Assembly (NCBI RefSeq): GCF_017982655.1
Contig: NZ_JABXYX010000087.1
Span: 1 to 32,563, forward strand
DNA from: Brasilonema sp. CT11
Lineage (GTDB): Bacteria; Cyanobacteriota; Cyanobacteriia; Cyanobacteriales; Nostocaceae
DNA length: 32,563 bases
Direction: 5' to 3'
Shown here: in pieces, positions 31,599 through 32,563 of the stretch
How the letters are laid out: the number at the start of each line of letters is the position of its first letter
Position numbering within the stretch: position 1 is the stretch's first letter
Notes under the pieces: model-generated
Database searches by the model: none
Told to the model about the DNA's origin: nothing
The model's input: the letters and a program-made list of their open reading frames with translations, nothing else
Made by a program: the position numbers and the translations under genes

Positions 31599-32563
31599 GG
31601 CACTACTCTTCGGTATCGACGGGTTTGACAGAACGGTAAGCGGGCTGATAGATGCCTTTTTTGGATGTCCACCCAGTTAGACTGGGAACCCATGCTGTAT
31701 TTCACGACTTTCGCGCTCCATAAACAAGGGCGGCTAATGGTCTGGAAATTTTATTCCTAATTGCTAGAACTTACAGGTTTTTTCCCCTTTTCTCAAGTAT
31801 CTACGGTTAGATAGAAGGTAACCAGTTGAACAGTATTCTTATTGATCTTTTATTAAAAATTGTAACATTTATGAGGGATATTTGACTAGCTCTCAGGCAC
31901 TCATTTTATAGCGGCTGGATGTGATTTTAGCTTTATTTGCTTTTAGACATTTTTAATAAACTTATTTCATAACTTTATCTGAAAAAATAAATCTTTCTAA
32001 GAATTCTTAACATAAATCAACAATAACTATAATCATTTTGTGCTTTGCAGCCTCGTTTATTTAACGTTGACGTTTTTGCAGTAACGACTATATGAGGCTC
32101 GCCAGAACAATTTAAGTATAAAAAACAACATTTAAGTCCATCTTCATTCTGGAGAATAATACGTCACAGATGTACTTGTTAAAGTCTGCAAGCCGTCGAT
32201 AACATTGGGCGACGTTGAACCTGTTGTGAAGCACTTCAATCAAACCACTTATAAAGTTAAAAAAAATATTACTTTGTTTGATTCGAGGATTGCGAATCAA
32301 CAGGTTCCTTCATTGTCTCCCACACCCAGGCGACTGGTGTTAGCCGTCAACGCCCTAAGTCCTTACGGACACGCGCAAGGGACGGGCAGGGTGTAAGGGT
32401 GTAAGGGGAGCCAGTGCGTTGGGGAGGACAGTGCCGCTTTCAAGGGTAGGTATTTAAAAATTAGGCTGAGGAGAAGGTGATTTGAGAGACGTTAAGTTGT
32501 GGAGTAAATGTAGGCCAGGGTTCAGGAAAAAAGCGCCCCTGTGGTAATGTTAAATGATTAAGA
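31599..32563. other. long upstream region of the sigma-factor gene
   Basis: No convincing gene was found to the right end. The part next to the sigma gene is probably its 5' leader: a CCCAGT/ACTGGG hairpin (31672-31686, loop TAG) lies about 75 bp upstream of the start. The middle (31760-32100) is very AT-rich. An 8-bp hairpin TTGATTCG/CGAATCAA lies at 32278-32300. From about 32310 the dispersed GC-rich repeat begins. Confidence 0.5.
32310..32430. repeat. dispersed GC-rich intergenic repeat, second copy
   Basis: It contains ACCCAGGCGACTGG, GTCCTTACGGACACGCG and GGTGTAAGGGGAGCCAGTGC. The last string also occurs at about 824-845 in the same orientation, while the remaining parts are related but rearranged. 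It is presumably a decayed mobile or amplifying repeat. Confidence 0.6.

Noticed and set aside
32112-32300. 62-codon minus-strand frame near the right end
   Set aside because: Start codon TTG lies inside a hairpin, no ribosome binding site is seen, and the product matches no family.
1-32563. CRISPR arrays, rRNA genes, complete insertion sequences or integrases
   Set aside because: None were seen: no regularly spaced repeats with unique spacers, no transposase or recombinase motifs in any frame, and no rRNA sequence.

Overview
The window is chromosomal DNA of a cyanobacterium, most likely a filamentous, heterocyst-forming type (Nostocales-like). The evidence is psaE, ndhO, sasA, a PAP/fibrillin gene, cyanobacterium-specific small families (DUF3134- and DUF760-like), a group 2 sigma factor, many HIP1 octamers (GCGATCGC, about 15 seen), and heptamer/octamer tandem repeats between genes. 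The species cannot be named from sequence alone.

Layout. 1-57 is the tail of an unknown gene. 472-786 encodes a small acidic repeat protein. 1105-7428 is mostly core metabolism and photosynthesis: mdh and ndhO, mutM, psaE, fibrillin, DUF3134, mraY, moaB. 7761-12070 holds a fused amino-acid ABC transporter (BgtB type), a GNAT acetyltransferase and ppk1. 12189-18843 is an accessory block: a secreted alpha/beta hydrolase between two ~170-bp direct repeats, then a new-looking metallopeptidase, a tiny proline-rich protein and a TIR-domain protein on the + strand, facing a 3-TM membrane protein and a NUDIX hydrolase on the - strand. 18941-24053 has a sensor kinase, a DUF2267 protein, an exported Gln/Ser-rich protein, a divergent sigma-like protein and a VOC-like membrane protein. 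24531-25709 is a CPA2 antiporter with foreign base composition. 25771-31598 holds a lipoprotein with SLH-like repeats, sasA, mutT, a DUF760 protein and a group 2 sigma factor. Both window ends carry copies of a repeat common between genes in this genome.

Main discovery candidate: the 13.6-18.8 kb block. A 50-bp piece of the NUDIX coding sequence (18358-18407) recurs at 13627-13676 in the same orientation with one mismatch. It ends exactly where the second ~170-bp repeat begins. The segment between the two copies carries a HExxGH metallopeptidase with an N-terminal GATase/DUF4350-like domain, a small coupled ORF, a TIR protein (likely NADase) and a small membrane protein. This looks like a mobile conflict or cell-death cassette. 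A working model, which is inference only, is that TIR makes or consumes an NAD-derived signal, NUDIX hydrolyses such a nucleotide, and the membrane protein and peptidase act as effectors.

Other points worth a look: a possible three-way-junction RNA upstream of sasA, a GC-rich transferred antiporter preceded by a possible gene remnant, a lengthened PsaE tail, and a composite tandem-repeat element present in two inverted copies.
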